Shown here one piece after another: positions 16,704 through 25,404 of a stretch of DNA of 64,000 nt; position 1 is the stretch's first letter, and each line of letters opens with the position of its first letter. Source of the DNA: Wocania arenilitoris (lineage in GTDB: Bacteria; Bacteroidota; Bacteroidia; Flavobacteriales; Flavobacteriaceae); assembly GCF_021728535.1 (NCBI RefSeq), contig NZ_JAKKDU010000012.1, positions 62,001-126,000 of the forward strand. Direction: 5' to 3'. The translations under genes were made by a program, and so were the position numbers. The notes beneath the pieces were generated by a model. It made no database searches. It was not told where the DNA came from and saw only the letters and a list, made by a program, of their open reading frames with translations.

Positions 16704-17984
16704 ATGAATTCAAAAATTAAAAACGATATAAAAGAACTTGTTGAAGAGCAAGTCATTTCAATTGAAGTTGCAACAAATATCGAAAACTATTATAAGTCTA
16801 AAAAGGTAGATTCACCAAATCGATTATTTACTGTTTTTGCAGTATTGGGCTCTACACTCGTTGGTCTTGGTATTATTTTAATACTGGCACATAACTGGGA
16901 TCATTTTTCCAGGTTTATAAAAACCATTTTTGCTTTTGCACCATTAGTTATAGGGCAATTATTTGTGGGTTATTCTATTTTAAAACAGAAATCGGCAACA
17001 TGGAAAGAAGCTTCTGGTGTATTCTTGTTTTTTGCGGTAGGTTCTGGTATAGCATTAGTGAGTCAGATTTATAATATTCCTGGAGATTTTAGTAACTACA
17101 TGCTAACCTGGATTTTACTTTGTGCCCCACTTATTTATCTTTTAATATCAAATACATTAGCTGTTTTACATATTATTTTTGCAACAAATTATGCTTGTGC
17201 ATTTGGGTATTTTGATGGCAACCAAACACCGTGGATGTATTTGTTACTATTGGTAATATTAGTGGCACATTATTACAATTTATTAAAATTTAAAAAAGAA
17301 CATAATATCACTTCAATTTTTAATTGGCTCTTACCTTTAAGTGGTGTTATTGTATTAGGAGCTTTTGTCTCAAAAAGTGCAGAGTTTGGGTTTTTAATGT
17401 ATGTTATTCTATTTGGATTGTTATATAATATTGGAAAGTTCCCTTTTTTCGATAATCAGAAATTAAGAAAAAATGGATATTTGGTTTTAGGGTCTTTAGG
17501 AACTATTTATATACTGATGCTTACTAGTTTTGAGTGGTTTTGGCAAGATATTTTAAGACACGATATTGCATTTAACTCTCAAGAATTTTATATATCAATA
17601 GTACTTTTTCTATTAACATTAAGTGTTATAATCTATTCATATTCAAAAAAATCGATTAAAAAATTCAACCTTTTTCAATGGGTGTTTATCATTTTTACAG
17701 TTATCTTTTTTATTGGAATATCAGGTAGTTTTGTTTCAATAGTGTTAATTAATTTATTGATTCTAGCTTTAGGAATTATAGCTATAAAAATTGGAGCAGA
17801 TAAATTTCATTTTGGCATTTTAAATTACGGATTACTAATAATAACCACACTTATAATATGTCGCTTTTTTGATACAAATATGAGTTTTGTAATTAGAGGG
17901 TTGCTATTTGTAAGTTTTGGTTTAGGTTTCTTTTTAACCAATTATATGATGTTGAAAAGGCAAAAGAAAAGTAAGACGGAATAA
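16704..17984 (+). CDS. DUF2157 multi-pass membrane protein
   Basis: 426 residues. A soluble helical N-terminus (about 1-37, with ELVEEQVISIEVATNIENYY) is the typical DUF2157 lead (PF09925), followed by ten or more membrane helices. The start of the membrane part, LGSTLVGLGIILILAHNWD, matches the family hallmark, and AHNWDHF is the usual loop. Inner membrane, function unknown; in many bacteria it pairs with a GDYxxLxY protein, as it does here at 18636. It shares one base with the next gene, showing coupling. Confidence 0.85.
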   Translation: MNSKIKNDIKELVEEQVISIEVATNIENYYKSKKVDSPNRLFTVFAVLGSTLVGLGIILILAHNWDHFSRFIKTIFAFAPLVIGQLFVGYSILKQKSATWKEASGVFLFFAVGSGIALVSQIYNIPGDFSNYMLTWILLCAPLIYLLISNTLAVLHIIFATNYACAFGYFDGNQTPWMYLLLLVILVAHYYNLLKFKKEHNITSIFNWLLPLSGVIVLGAFVSKSAEFGFLMYVILFGLLYNIGKFPFFDNQKLRKNGYLVLGSLGTIYILMLTSFEWFWQDILRHDIAFNSQEFYISIVLFLLTLSVIIYSYSKKSIKKFNLFQWVFIIFTVIFFIGISGSFVSIVLINLLILALGIIAIKIGADKFHFGILNYGLLIITTLIICRFFDTNMSFVIRGLLFVSFGLGFFLTNYMMLKRQKKSKTE

Positions 17985-18631
17985 TGAAGTATTTAAAAAA
18001 AATATTAAAATTTATTTTAGGAGTTTTAGCTCTTCCTACAATTTATCTTTTAGTTTCTCTGTTGTTAACGGCTATTACTGTAAACAAAAATGAAACAGAT
18101 TTATATACTGAAAAAGAGATATTCCTTAGTACAAACGGTATCCATTTAGATATTATAATACCGACTTCGGAAATTGAAGATGAATTAATTAATGGACTTA
18201 AAATGAAAGATGAAAAATACCTGTCCTTTGGTTGGGGAGACGAAAGTTTTTATTTAAACACACCAACATGGAGTGATTTGACTTTTAAAAATGCCTTCAG
18301 CGCTATGTTTTTAAAAGGTAACGCATTGATTCATCTAACAAAATATTCAGAAAAAAATCCTAAATGGATTGTAGTTAGTATAAATGCAGAACAATTATCG
18401 AAGCTTAATAAGTATATTTTAAATGCTTTCAAGCTTGACGAAAATGGCAATAAAACAATCTTGAAAAACAAAGGTTATACTTTAAACGACGATTTTTATA
18501 AAGCTAAAGGAAGTTACTCTATTTTAAAAACGTGTAACTCTTGGGCAAATTCTGCACTTAAAACAAGTGGTTTAAAAAGCTGTTATTGGACGCCTTTTGA
18601 TTTCGGAATTATCAATAAATACAAAAATTAA
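17984..18631 (+). CDS. TIGR02117/DUF2459 family protein
   Basis: 215 residues. One N-terminal membrane helix (about 8-30) and a periplasmic-facing domain with STNGIHLDIIIP (46-57), FGWGDESFYLNTPTW (78-92) and KTCNSWANSALKTSG near the C-terminus, which are the marks of the TIGR02117 (DUF2459) family known from PHA-related and envelope loci. The Cys in KTCNSWAN and His in GIHLD could form a catalytic pair, as in papain-like NlpC-type folds; this is inference. Its ATG overlaps the DUF2157 stop by one base. Confidence 0.8.
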   Translation: MKYLKKILKFILGVLALPTIYLLVSLLLTAITVNKNETDLYTEKEIFLSTNGIHLDIIIPTSEIEDELINGLKMKDEKYLSFGWGDESFYLNTPTWSDLTFKNAFSAMFLKGNALIHLTKYSEKNPKWIVVSINAEQLSKLNKYILNAFKLDENGNKTILKNKGYTLNDDFYKAKGSYSILKTCNSWANSALKTSGLKSCYWTPFDFGIINKYKN

Positions 18632-18635
18632 TAAC

Positions 18636-19214
18636 ATGAAAACAATTCACATATTTATTCTATTTATAGTTGTAGCAGTTGCACAATTATTCGTTCCAGC
18701 TCAAATGATTTTTAATAGAGAAAGTATTATAAATAAAGGCATAGCATATAAATTTAAAACACAACCAGTAGACCCTAGCGACCCATATAGAGGTAAATAC
18801 ATCAACTTGAATTACGAGCAAAATTCTTTTGTTACATCTGATACAATGTGGGAGCGAAAAGATAAAGTTTATGTGTGTTTAGAGACTGATAGTTTAGGTT
18901 TTGCAAAAGTAAATGCGGTTAGTAAAACACCTTTAAATTTAGATAAGGATTTTTTTATTGCTGAGGTTGTTTGGTATAATAAAAAAGACCAGAAACTAAA
19001 CTTTAATTTACCATTTAATCGTTATTATATGGAAGAGACCAAAGCTTATGACGCTGAAGTTGCGGTTAGAAATAATCGACGAGACTCTGTTACCAATACA
19101 ACTTACGCTTTGGTATATATTAAAGATGGTGAAGCAGTTTTAAATGATGTGGTTATAAATGATATTTCAATTAAAGAATATGTTGAGAAAGACATTGATA
19201 AATCAATAGATTGA
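18636..19214 (+). CDS. GDYxxLxY domain protein
   Basis: 192 residues from the ATG at 18636; an upstream in-frame start at 18597 would overlap the previous gene and add no family-like sequence. A membrane helix (about 5-22) leads into the domain, whose signature appears as PYRGKYINLNY, a GKY variant of GDYxxLxY (PF14345), then alternating strands ending with VYIKDGEAVLNDVVIND. These proteins accompany DUF2157 membrane proteins; the pair is thought to act in the envelope, but the activity is unknown. The start is 4 bases after the stop of the TIGR02117 gene. Confidence 0.8.
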   Translation: MKTIHIFILFIVVAVAQLFVPAQMIFNRESIINKGIAYKFKTQPVDPSDPYRGKYINLNYEQNSFVTSDTMWERKDKVYVCLETDSLGFAKVNAVSKTPLNLDKDFFIAEVVWYNKKDQKLNFNLPFNRYYMEETKAYDAEVAVRNNRRDSVTNTTYALVYIKDGEAVLNDVVINDISIKEYVEKDIDKSID

Positions 19215-19250
19215 TTTATTGTATATTAGTCAAACTAACATATTTTTCAT

Positions 19251-20129
19251 ATGCCGTATTGGTTACATATTCTTATAGTTGTATTTGTAGTTTACATTGT
19301 AATAAGTATTGCTTTGTACTATTTACAAGATTATATGCTGTTTAAGCCAGAAAAATTACCAAATGATTTTCAGTTTAATTATAAAAATCAAGATTTCGAA
19401 GAACATAATCTTGAAACCAGAGACGGTGCTGTTATAAATGGTATTCTTTTTAAACCCAAAGGAGAATCAAAAGGCATTGTTTTATACTTAAAAGGGAATT
19501 CAAAAAGTATAAAAGGTTGGGGCAAATTTGCAGTCGATTTTACACGACATAATTACAATGTGCTTATGGTAGATTACCGTGGTTTTGGAAAAAGTACAGG
19601 CAGACGTTCGCAAAAAGCCATTAAGCGCGATTTACAAGAAGTGTACAATAAAATAAAAGAATATACAACTGAAGACAGGATTATACTTTATGGCCGCTCA
19701 CTAGGCTCTGGTTTTGCTGCGAAATTAGCCTCAATGAATAATCCCAAAACACTCATTTTAGATGCGCCATATTATAGTTTAACTAAAGTTACAGCACGTT
19801 ATGCACCTTTTATGCCATTAAGTGTTTTAATAAAATATCCATTACCAACTTATAAATGGCTAAAATATGTACAATGCCCAATTCATATTATTCATGGAAC
19901 CAATGATAAATTAATTCCGTATAAAACCAGTGTAAAACTATCTCAAGTCAACCCAAAACTTACAAAGCTACACTCAGTAATTGGTGGTGGACATAAAAAC
20001 TTAAATAACTTCGAATCTTACCATAAAATGATTCACGACATACTTAACCAAAAACCCCACGACATCGATTTATCAACTACAAGTATTCATGTTAAACACA
20101 GCTCGAAAACCACTAAAACAAAAGCTTAA
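19251..20129 (+). CDS. Membrane-anchored alpha/beta hydrolase, paralogue 1
   Basis: 292 residues. An N-terminal helix (about 5-24) anchors a serine-hydrolase domain. The triad is Ser150 in GRSLGSG, Asp219 in GTNDKLIP and His248 in GGGHKNL. The HG oxyanion motif that normally reads LYFHGN is LYLKGN here, with Lys81 in place of His. A short basic C-tail with HVKHSSKTTKTKA is encoded in the region that overlaps the next gene. It resembles BEM46/ABHD13-type esterases. The pair with 20089 is a tandem duplication. Substrate unknown. Confidence 0.8.
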   Translation: MPYWLHILIVVFVVYIVISIALYYLQDYMLFKPEKLPNDFQFNYKNQDFEEHNLETRDGAVINGILFKPKGESKGIVLYLKGNSKSIKGWGKFAVDFTRHNYNVLMVDYRGFGKSTGRRSQKAIKRDLQEVYNKIKEYTTEDRIILYGRSLGSGFAAKLASMNNPKTLILDAPYYSLTKVTARYAPFMPLSVLIKYPLPTYKWLKYVQCPIHIIHGTNDKLIPYKTSVKLSQVNPKLTKLHSVIGGGHKNLNNFESYHKMIHDILNQKPHDIDLSTTSIHVKHSSKTTKTKA

Positions 20130-20913
20130 AAAAACGCTTGTTGTTTTAATTAGTCTCTATCTTATGGTTGGATTATTATTATATTTTTTTCAAGAGAGAA
20201 TACTCTTTTTACCAACAGTACTAGCAAATGATTATGAATATCAATTCGATTATCCTTTTGAAGAATTATTCTTAAAAACTGACGATAAAACAGTTATTAA
20301 TGCTATTCATTTTAAAACGGAAAATCCCAAAGGGGTAATATTATATTTCCATGGTAACGCAGGTGATTTATCGCGTTGGGGATTTGTTGTAGAATATTTT
20401 GTTGAAAAGCAATATGACGTTTTAATAATGGATTACAGAACCTATGGGAAAAGTACGGGTAAGTTAAGTGAACAAGCGCTTTATGATGATGCAGACTATT
20501 GCTATGACTACTTAAAAACCCATTATGATGAATCTGTTATTACGCTTTATGGAAGGTCCTTAGGTTCAGGAATTGCTTCGTATTTAGCATCAAAAAACAA
20601 ACCAAATCAACTTATTTTAGAAACGCCTTATTATAGCATTATAGATGTTGCAAAATCTAGATTCCCCATGTTTCCTGTCGAGAAATTATTAAAATATAAG
20701 TTGCCTACACATCAGTATATCCAGCAAGTGAATTGCCTAGTTACTATGTTTCAAGGAACAGAAGATTTGATAGTACCGTATAAGTCTGCTAAAAAACTTT
20801 TTAAAATATCACCAAAAAATCTAACTACTTTTATAACTATTCAAGGTGGTAATCATAAAGATTTAAATAATTATGAATTATATCATACTCAAATAAAAAA
20901 AATACTGCCGTAA
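20089..20913 (+). CDS. Membrane-anchored alpha/beta hydrolase, paralogue 2
   Basis: 274 residues. It overlaps the previous gene by 41 bases in another frame. The ATG at 20089 is preferred to the Met at residue 26 because the latter would cut the membrane helix (about 15-34). Triad: Ser157 in GRSLGSG, Asp226 in GTEDLIVP, His256 in GGNHKDL; the oxyanion motif is the usual YFHGN with His88. It shares ILF-P, RW or GWG, DYR-GKSTG and YYS segments with paralogue 1, so it is a tandem copy. BEM46-like serine hydrolase, inner membrane. The transcript probably ends at the hairpin at 21108-21138. Confidence 0.8.
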   Translation: MLNTARKPLKQKLKKTLVVLISLYLMVGLLLYFFQERILFLPTVLANDYEYQFDYPFEELFLKTDDKTVINAIHFKTENPKGVILYFHGNAGDLSRWGFVVEYFVEKQYDVLIMDYRTYGKSTGKLSEQALYDDADYCYDYLKTHYDESVITLYGRSLGSGIASYLASKNKPNQLILETPYYSIIDVAKSRFPMFPVEKLLKYKLPTHQYIQQVNCLVTMFQGTEDLIVPYKSAKKLFKISPKNLTTFITIQGGNHKDLNNYELYHTQIKKILP

Positions 20914-21107
20914 ATGTCTTAAAAATTTAACAAGTTAATTCTCATATCTTAAAAAAAACATAAAACTGCAATTATAAGCGTTAAACATTTCTAAATAAAC
21001 ATGGCTAATTAAACAATTTATCGTCAATTTGTACCGAAGTTAGTTTGTTTGTAATACTACACGATAAATAGTTAGTTAAGTTTAGTTTAGTTAAGTTTGG
21101 TTAGTAA

Positions 21108-21138
21108 AAAAGCCGGAGGTTTTGAACCACCGGCTTTT
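21108..21138. terminator. Bidirectional terminator between hydrolase 2 and lysS
   Basis: AAAAGCCGG (21108-21116) with CCGGCTTTT (21130-21138), extended inside by GGT/ACC past one A-A mismatch. The A-run and T-run make it usable from either side. Confidence 0.85.
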
Positions 21139-21172
21139 ACTTTATTATAAAATAGTCTTATAAACAAAATAG

Positions 21173-22864
21173 CTACACAAGCTCAACAAATAACCCTTCT
21201 TCAGTCTTGTTAACTTTAGCAAGTGTGTTTTTAGTAAGTTCTTTAATTGATTTATCCCATTTTTTATTTGATAAACCAGATTGAATTTTCAAATCATTTA
21301 ATCCTAGTTTTTCAGTCTTTTTTAAAATATCTAATATAGCTTTAGCTTCATCAGTTAATGCCACTTGTTTTTTCTCTGGTCGCATTTGCGGAAAAAATAA
21401 GACTTCTTGTATCGATTGGTTATTAGTTAAAAACATAATTAACCTATCCATACCAATACCCATGCCAGATGTTGGTGGCATACCATATTCTAAAGCACGT
21501 AAAAAATCGTGGTCTATAAACTCTGTTGCTTCATCATCTCCTTTTGCTGCTAGTTTTAATTGGTGTTCAAAGCGCTCACGCTGATCAATTGGGTCATTAA
21601 GTTCGCTGTATGCGTTGGCAATTTCTTTACCACAAACCATTAACTCAAAACGCTCTGTTAACTCTTTATTATCACGGTGTTCTTTACACAACGGACTCAT
21701 TTCTTTTGGGTAATCTGTAATGAATGTAGGTTGTATATAATTACCTTCGCATTTTTCGCCAAAAATCTCGTCGATAAGCTTGCCTTTACCCATTGTGTCA
21801 TCAACTTCAACTCCTAAGCCTTTAGCAGCTTGTCTTATTTCGTTTTCACTTTTTCCAGTTATATCAAACCCAGTAAAATGTTTTATAGAATCAGCCATAG
21901 TAACTCTGGTATAAGGCGCTTTAAAATCAATTTCATGGTCGCCAAAAGTTGCTTTAGTTGCTCCATTAACGGCAATTGCACAATGTTCCAATAAGCGTTC
22001 GCAGAAACCCATCATCCAATTGTAATCTTTATAAGCTACATAAATCTCCATGGCTGTAAACTCAGGATTATGAGTTCTGTCCATACCTTCGTTTCTAAAG
22101 TTTTTAGAAAACTCATAAACGCCATCAAAACCACCAACAATTAATCGTTTTAAATACAATTCGTTGGCAATTCGCATATATAAAGGCACATCTAAAGCGT
22201 TGTGATGTGTAATAAACGGACGCGCCGCAGCACCGCCAGGAATGGGTTGCAAAACAGGTGTTTCTACCTCAAAATAGCCAGCGTTGTTAAAAAAGTTACG
22301 CATGGCGTTAAATAATTTGGTGCGTTTTACAAACACATTTTTTACATGCGGATTTACAACTAAATCTGCATAACGCTGTCTGTAACGTTGCTCTGGATCG
22401 GTAAAAGCATCATAAACTTTTCCGTCTTTTTCTTTAGGTAATGGCAATGGTTTTAATGCTTTACTTAATAATGTAAAATCTTTAACCTTTACTGTTTTTT
22501 CACCAACTTTAGTGGTAAATAATTCACCTTTAATACCTATAAAATCACCAAAATCTAGAAGCTTTTTAAATACATCATTGTATTTGGTTTTGTCTTCGCC
22601 AGTACAAATTTCGTCACGATTAAAATATACTTGTATTTTACCTTCAGCATCTTGTAATTGTGCAAAACTTGCTTTACCTTGTATTTTAACCATCATTAAT
22701 CTACCAGCAATAACAACCTGTTTCCCTTCTTCAAACTGTTCTTTTACCTGTTTAGAGGTGTGATTTACTGGGTATAAATCTGCTGGATACGGATTAATGC
22801 CTAATTCACGTAGTTTTACTAATTTCTCTCTTCGTACAAGTTCTTGCTCTGATAATTGCGACAT
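21173..22864 (-). CDS. lysS: Lysyl-tRNA synthetase, class II
   Basis: 563 residues. An OB-fold anticodon-binding domain (about 50-160, with VVIAGRLMMVKIQGKASFAQLQDAEG) precedes the class II catalytic core with motif 2 NFRNEGMDRTHNPEFTAMEIY and motif 3 SGMGIGMDRLIMFLT. It charges tRNA-Lys with lysine. The usual LysS is near 500 residues; the extra 60 after RPEKKQ (ALTDEAKAILDILKKTEKLG onwards) looks like a small winged-helix extension. A perfect promoter box lies at 22896-22903, and the gene ends at the terminator at 21108. Confidence 0.97.
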   Translation of the reverse strand: MSQLSEQELVRREKLVKLRELGINPYPADLYPVNHTSKQVKEQFEEGKQVVIAGRLMMVKIQGKASFAQLQDAEGKIQVYFNRDEICTGEDKTKYNDVFKKLLDFGDFIGIKGELFTTKVGEKTVKVKDFTLLSKALKPLPLPKEKDGKVYDAFTDPEQRYRQRYADLVVNPHVKNVFVKRTKLFNAMRNFFNNAGYFEVETPVLQPIPGGAAARPFITHHNALDVPLYMRIANELYLKRLIVGGFDGVYEFSKNFRNEGMDRTHNPEFTAMEIYVAYKDYNWMMGFCERLLEHCAIAVNGATKATFGDHEIDFKAPYTRVTMADSIKHFTGFDITGKSENEIRQAAKGLGVEVDDTMGKGKLIDEIFGEKCEGNYIQPTFITDYPKEMSPLCKEHRDNKELTERFELMVCGKEIANAYSELNDPIDQRERFEHQLKLAAKGDDEATEFIDHDFLRALEYGMPPTSGMGIGMDRLIMFLTNNQSIQEVLFFPQMRPEKKQVALTDEAKAILDILKKTEKLGLNDLKIQSGLSNKKWDKSIKELTKNTLAKVNKTEEGLFVELV

Positions 22865-22895
22865 ATTATAAATGCTGTGTGTAAATTTTAATGGG

Positions 22896-22903
22896 CAAAG
22901 ATA
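22896..22903 (-). promoter_or_regulatory. TAnnTTTG promoter box (TATCTTTG)
   Basis: Perfect -7 element on the minus strand, 32 bases before the lysS start. No convincing -33 element. Confidence 0.5.
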
Positions 22904-22936
22904 CTATTAAAACTGCTCTTTTAAAACTTATTTTTT

Positions 22937-23020
22937 GGCGTTACAGTAAGGGTCGGGCTTTCCGTTACAATCTTTTTGCTCGTGCCTCGAAAAAAGGATT
23001 TTCACTGCAATCCCTAATGC
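22937..23020. repeat. Dispersed repeat element with inverted GCGTTA/TAATGC ends
   Basis: Begins GGCGTTAC (22937-22944) and ends CAATCCCTAATGC (23008-23020). Between these lie GGTCGGGCTTTC and a GC-rich stretch out of keeping with the flanks. It shares both ends and the GTCGGGCTTTC core with the reverse strand of 12718-12842. Confidence 0.6.
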
Positions 23021-23187
23021 AATAAAAAGATTTTTTTAACTTAGTTATTTGGTATTATTAATAATTATGTTGATTTAGATATACTTCAATATAAAAAAAT
23101 AAACCATAAACTAAGGTTATGCTTTATTTTAACATTTTGTATAAGTTCTTCAAATCAAGATGCTATTGCTTGAAGGAATACATAAGT

Positions 23188-24777
23188 TCAATTAAATTCT
23201 GATGTAAAGTGAAATGTAATACTTGGATATTTTTGCTGAGTCATTTGTAAAGAAAAAGCAGAATCGGCTAAAAATACGAGCTGATTTTGTTTGTCCTTTG
23301 CAAGAAAACGTTGCTTAACTCTAACAAACTCTTTGTATTCATCACTATTAGAATTTTTAGGATCTACCCAACATGCTTTAAAAACATTTAAGTTTTCGTA
23401 AGTGCATTTTGCTCCGTACTCATGTTCTAACCTATATTGAATTACTTCATATTGTAATGCACCAACTGTACCAATAACTTTACGCCCGTTAAGTTCTAAA
23501 GTAAATAATTGAGCTACACCTTCGTCCATTAATTGATCAATACCTTTATAAAGTTGTTTAGATTTTAACGGATCTGCATTGTTAATATATCTAAAATGCT
23601 CTGGAGAAAAACTTGGGATACCTTTGTAATTTATAATTTCTCCTTCGGTTAGTGTATCACCAATTTTAAAGTTTCCAGTATCGTGTAAACCAACAATATC
23701 ACCAGGATAAGAAATATCAACAATTTCTTTTTTCTCAGCAAAAAAAGCATTAGGGCTTGAAAATTTTAATTTCTTATTATGCCTTACATGAAGATAAGGT
23801 TTATTACGCTCAAAAATTCCAGACACTATTTTAACGAATGCTAATCTATCTCTATGATTAGGATCCATATTGGCATGAATTTTAAACACGAAACCTGTAA
23901 ATTTTTTTTCTTCAGGTTTTACCAAACGTTCTTCACTTTGCTTTGGTCTTGGTTTTGGCGCTATTTCAACAAAACAATCTAACAACTCACGAACACCAAA
24001 ATTATTTAAGGCAGAACCAAAAAATACTGGTTGTAAATGACCACTTAAATATTCTGTTTTATCAAATTTCGGATAAATACCTTCAACTAGATCTATGTTT
24101 TCACGTAAGACATCGGCTTGAGCGTCTCCTATTAATTCATTTAATACCTCAGATTGTAAGTCTGAAATCTCTACAGTTTCTTCAATATTTTTTCGACTAT
24201 CACCACCAAATAAATTAATGTTCTTTTCCCAAATATTATAAATCCCCTTAAAGTCGTAACCCATTCCAATAGGAAAGCTAAGCGGACAAACGGTTAGTCC
24301 TAGTTTTTGTTCTACTTCATCCAGTAAATCAAAAGCGTCCTTTCCTTCTCGGTCTAATTTATTAATAAAAACAATCATGGGGATGTTGCGCATACGACAT
24401 ACTTCTACTAATTTTTCAGTCTGTTCCTCAACCCCTTTAGCCACGTCAATAACCACAATTACACTATCTACAGCAGTAAGCGTTCTAAACGTGTCTTCGG
24501 CAAAATCTTTGTGTCCTGGCGTATCCAAAATATTAATCTTAATGCCATTATATTCAAAAGCTAATACTGAAGTAGCTACCGAAATACCACGTTGCCGTTC
24601 AATTTCCATAAAGTCACTAGTAGCCCCTTTCTTTATTTTATTACTTTTTACAGCTCCAGCTTCTTGTATAGCGCCACCAAAAAGTAATAGTTTTTCTGTT
24701 AACGTAGTTTTACCAGCATCAGGATGAGATATTATACCAAATGTGCGTCTGCGCTCTAATTCTTTTTTAAATAACAT
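23188..24777 (-). CDS. prfC: Peptide chain release factor 3
   Basis: 529 residues from the ATG at 24777. A longer frame starting at 24795 is rejected because that codon lies inside the promoter box at 24793-24800. RF3 is a translational GTPase that removes RF1/RF2 after termination. The G motifs are SHPDAGKTTLTEKLL near residue 12-26, DTPGHKDF and NKLDR; beta-barrel and C-terminal domains follow as usual, and the length matches the family (about 529). The gene stands alone between lysS and the IS200-like element. Confidence 0.96.
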   Translation of the reverse strand: MLFKKELERRRTFGIISHPDAGKTTLTEKLLLFGGAIQEAGAVKSNKIKKGATSDFMEIERQRGISVATSVLAFEYNGIKINILDTPGHKDFAEDTFRTLTAVDSVIVVIDVAKGVEEQTEKLVEVCRMRNIPMIVFINKLDREGKDAFDLLDEVEQKLGLTVCPLSFPIGMGYDFKGIYNIWEKNINLFGGDSRKNIEETVEISDLQSEVLNELIGDAQADVLRENIDLVEGIYPKFDKTEYLSGHLQPVFFGSALNNFGVRELLDCFVEIAPKPRPKQSEERLVKPEEKKFTGFVFKIHANMDPNHRDRLAFVKIVSGIFERNKPYLHVRHNKKLKFSSPNAFFAEKKEIVDISYPGDIVGLHDTGNFKIGDTLTEGEIINYKGIPSFSPEHFRYINNADPLKSKQLYKGIDQLMDEGVAQLFTLELNGRKVIGTVGALQYEVIQYRLEHEYGAKCTYENLNVFKACWVDPKNSNSDEYKEFVRVKQRFLAKDKQNQLVFLADSAFSLQMTQQKYPSITFHFTSEFN

Positions 24778-24792
24778 AATATAAAATATGTG

Positions 24793-24800
24793 CAAATATA
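24793..24800 (-). promoter_or_regulatory. TAnnTTTG promoter box (TATATTTG)
   Basis: Perfect -7 element on the minus strand, 15 bases before the prfC ATG, so the leader would be only about 10 bases. Confidence 0.55.
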
Positions 24801-25404
24801 CTATTTGGTAAATGTTATTCTAAATAACATGCAATTAATATGGTTTTAATCTAAAAGAATTCTACGAGGCTTGCCTCGTGAGTAAAAGAGGAAAGTTTGA
24901 AAACCTAAGATTTTCATCAAACTAAAATAAATTTTTATCCGTTGAATACCTCGTGGGCTTCCTCCGAGGATTATTTATTTTTTCATTATTATAATATAAG
25001 GTTTATTTTTAAAAGCAGACCTTTTTACTTTATAAAGTGGACTACAACATCACTTAAGTGGATAGTAACAAAGGATTAAATTTTAAGGCTTTACATAGAA
25101 GATTCGACCATATAAAATCGTACATAAGGACAACATATTCTTGAGCAAGTGAGTTAAACCTAAATCGATATTTTAATGAGTTTTGTTTTACAATTAATCA
25201 CTCTCAAAGCAAAAACACAATATTCAATATTTTAATAATCAAAATGGTTAATAGTGATAAAATTTATCAAATTGAAATTATATGCGACCAACTAATGACC
25301 TTTAGAAAAAATTAAATTATTCAACTATAACTAAACCACTATGGACTAAAGTACCATAGGTTTTTAAATCTGACTAAAGTCAGCAGTACGCAAACAATTC
25401 GTGA
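24796..25404. other. 609-base gap with hairpins and the right end of an IS200-like element
   Basis: No gene found. 24864-24969 holds three hairpins (see repeat entry). 24980-25330 is AT-rich with nothing recognised. 25339-25383 holds two hairpins with TAAA loops that belong to the IS200-like element ending here. Confidence 0.5.
24864..24969. repeat. Hairpin cluster with GAGG cores
   Basis: Hairpin 1: ACGAGGC-TT-GCCTCGT (24864-24879), perfect. Hairpin 2: AGTTTGA (24894-24900) with TCAAACT (24917-24923). Hairpin 3: CCTCG (24949-24953) with CGAGG (24965-24969). Hairpins 1 and 3 share the CGAGG/CCTCG arms and are spaced like a two-hairpin REPIN or the ends of a small mobile element. Confidence 0.45.

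Larger units (their letters stand above)
22865..23187. other. 323-base gap between prfC and lysS
   Basis: Holds the lysS promoter box (22896), the dispersed repeat (22937-23020) and AT-rich DNA from 23021 to 23187 in which nothing was recognised. No reading frame of note. Confidence 0.5.

Noticed and set aside
21061-21110. Repeated TTAGTTAAG words before the lysS terminator, considered as a short tandem or CRISPR-like array
   Set aside because: Spacing is irregular, no spacers, and the words are only low-complexity AT-rich DNA.
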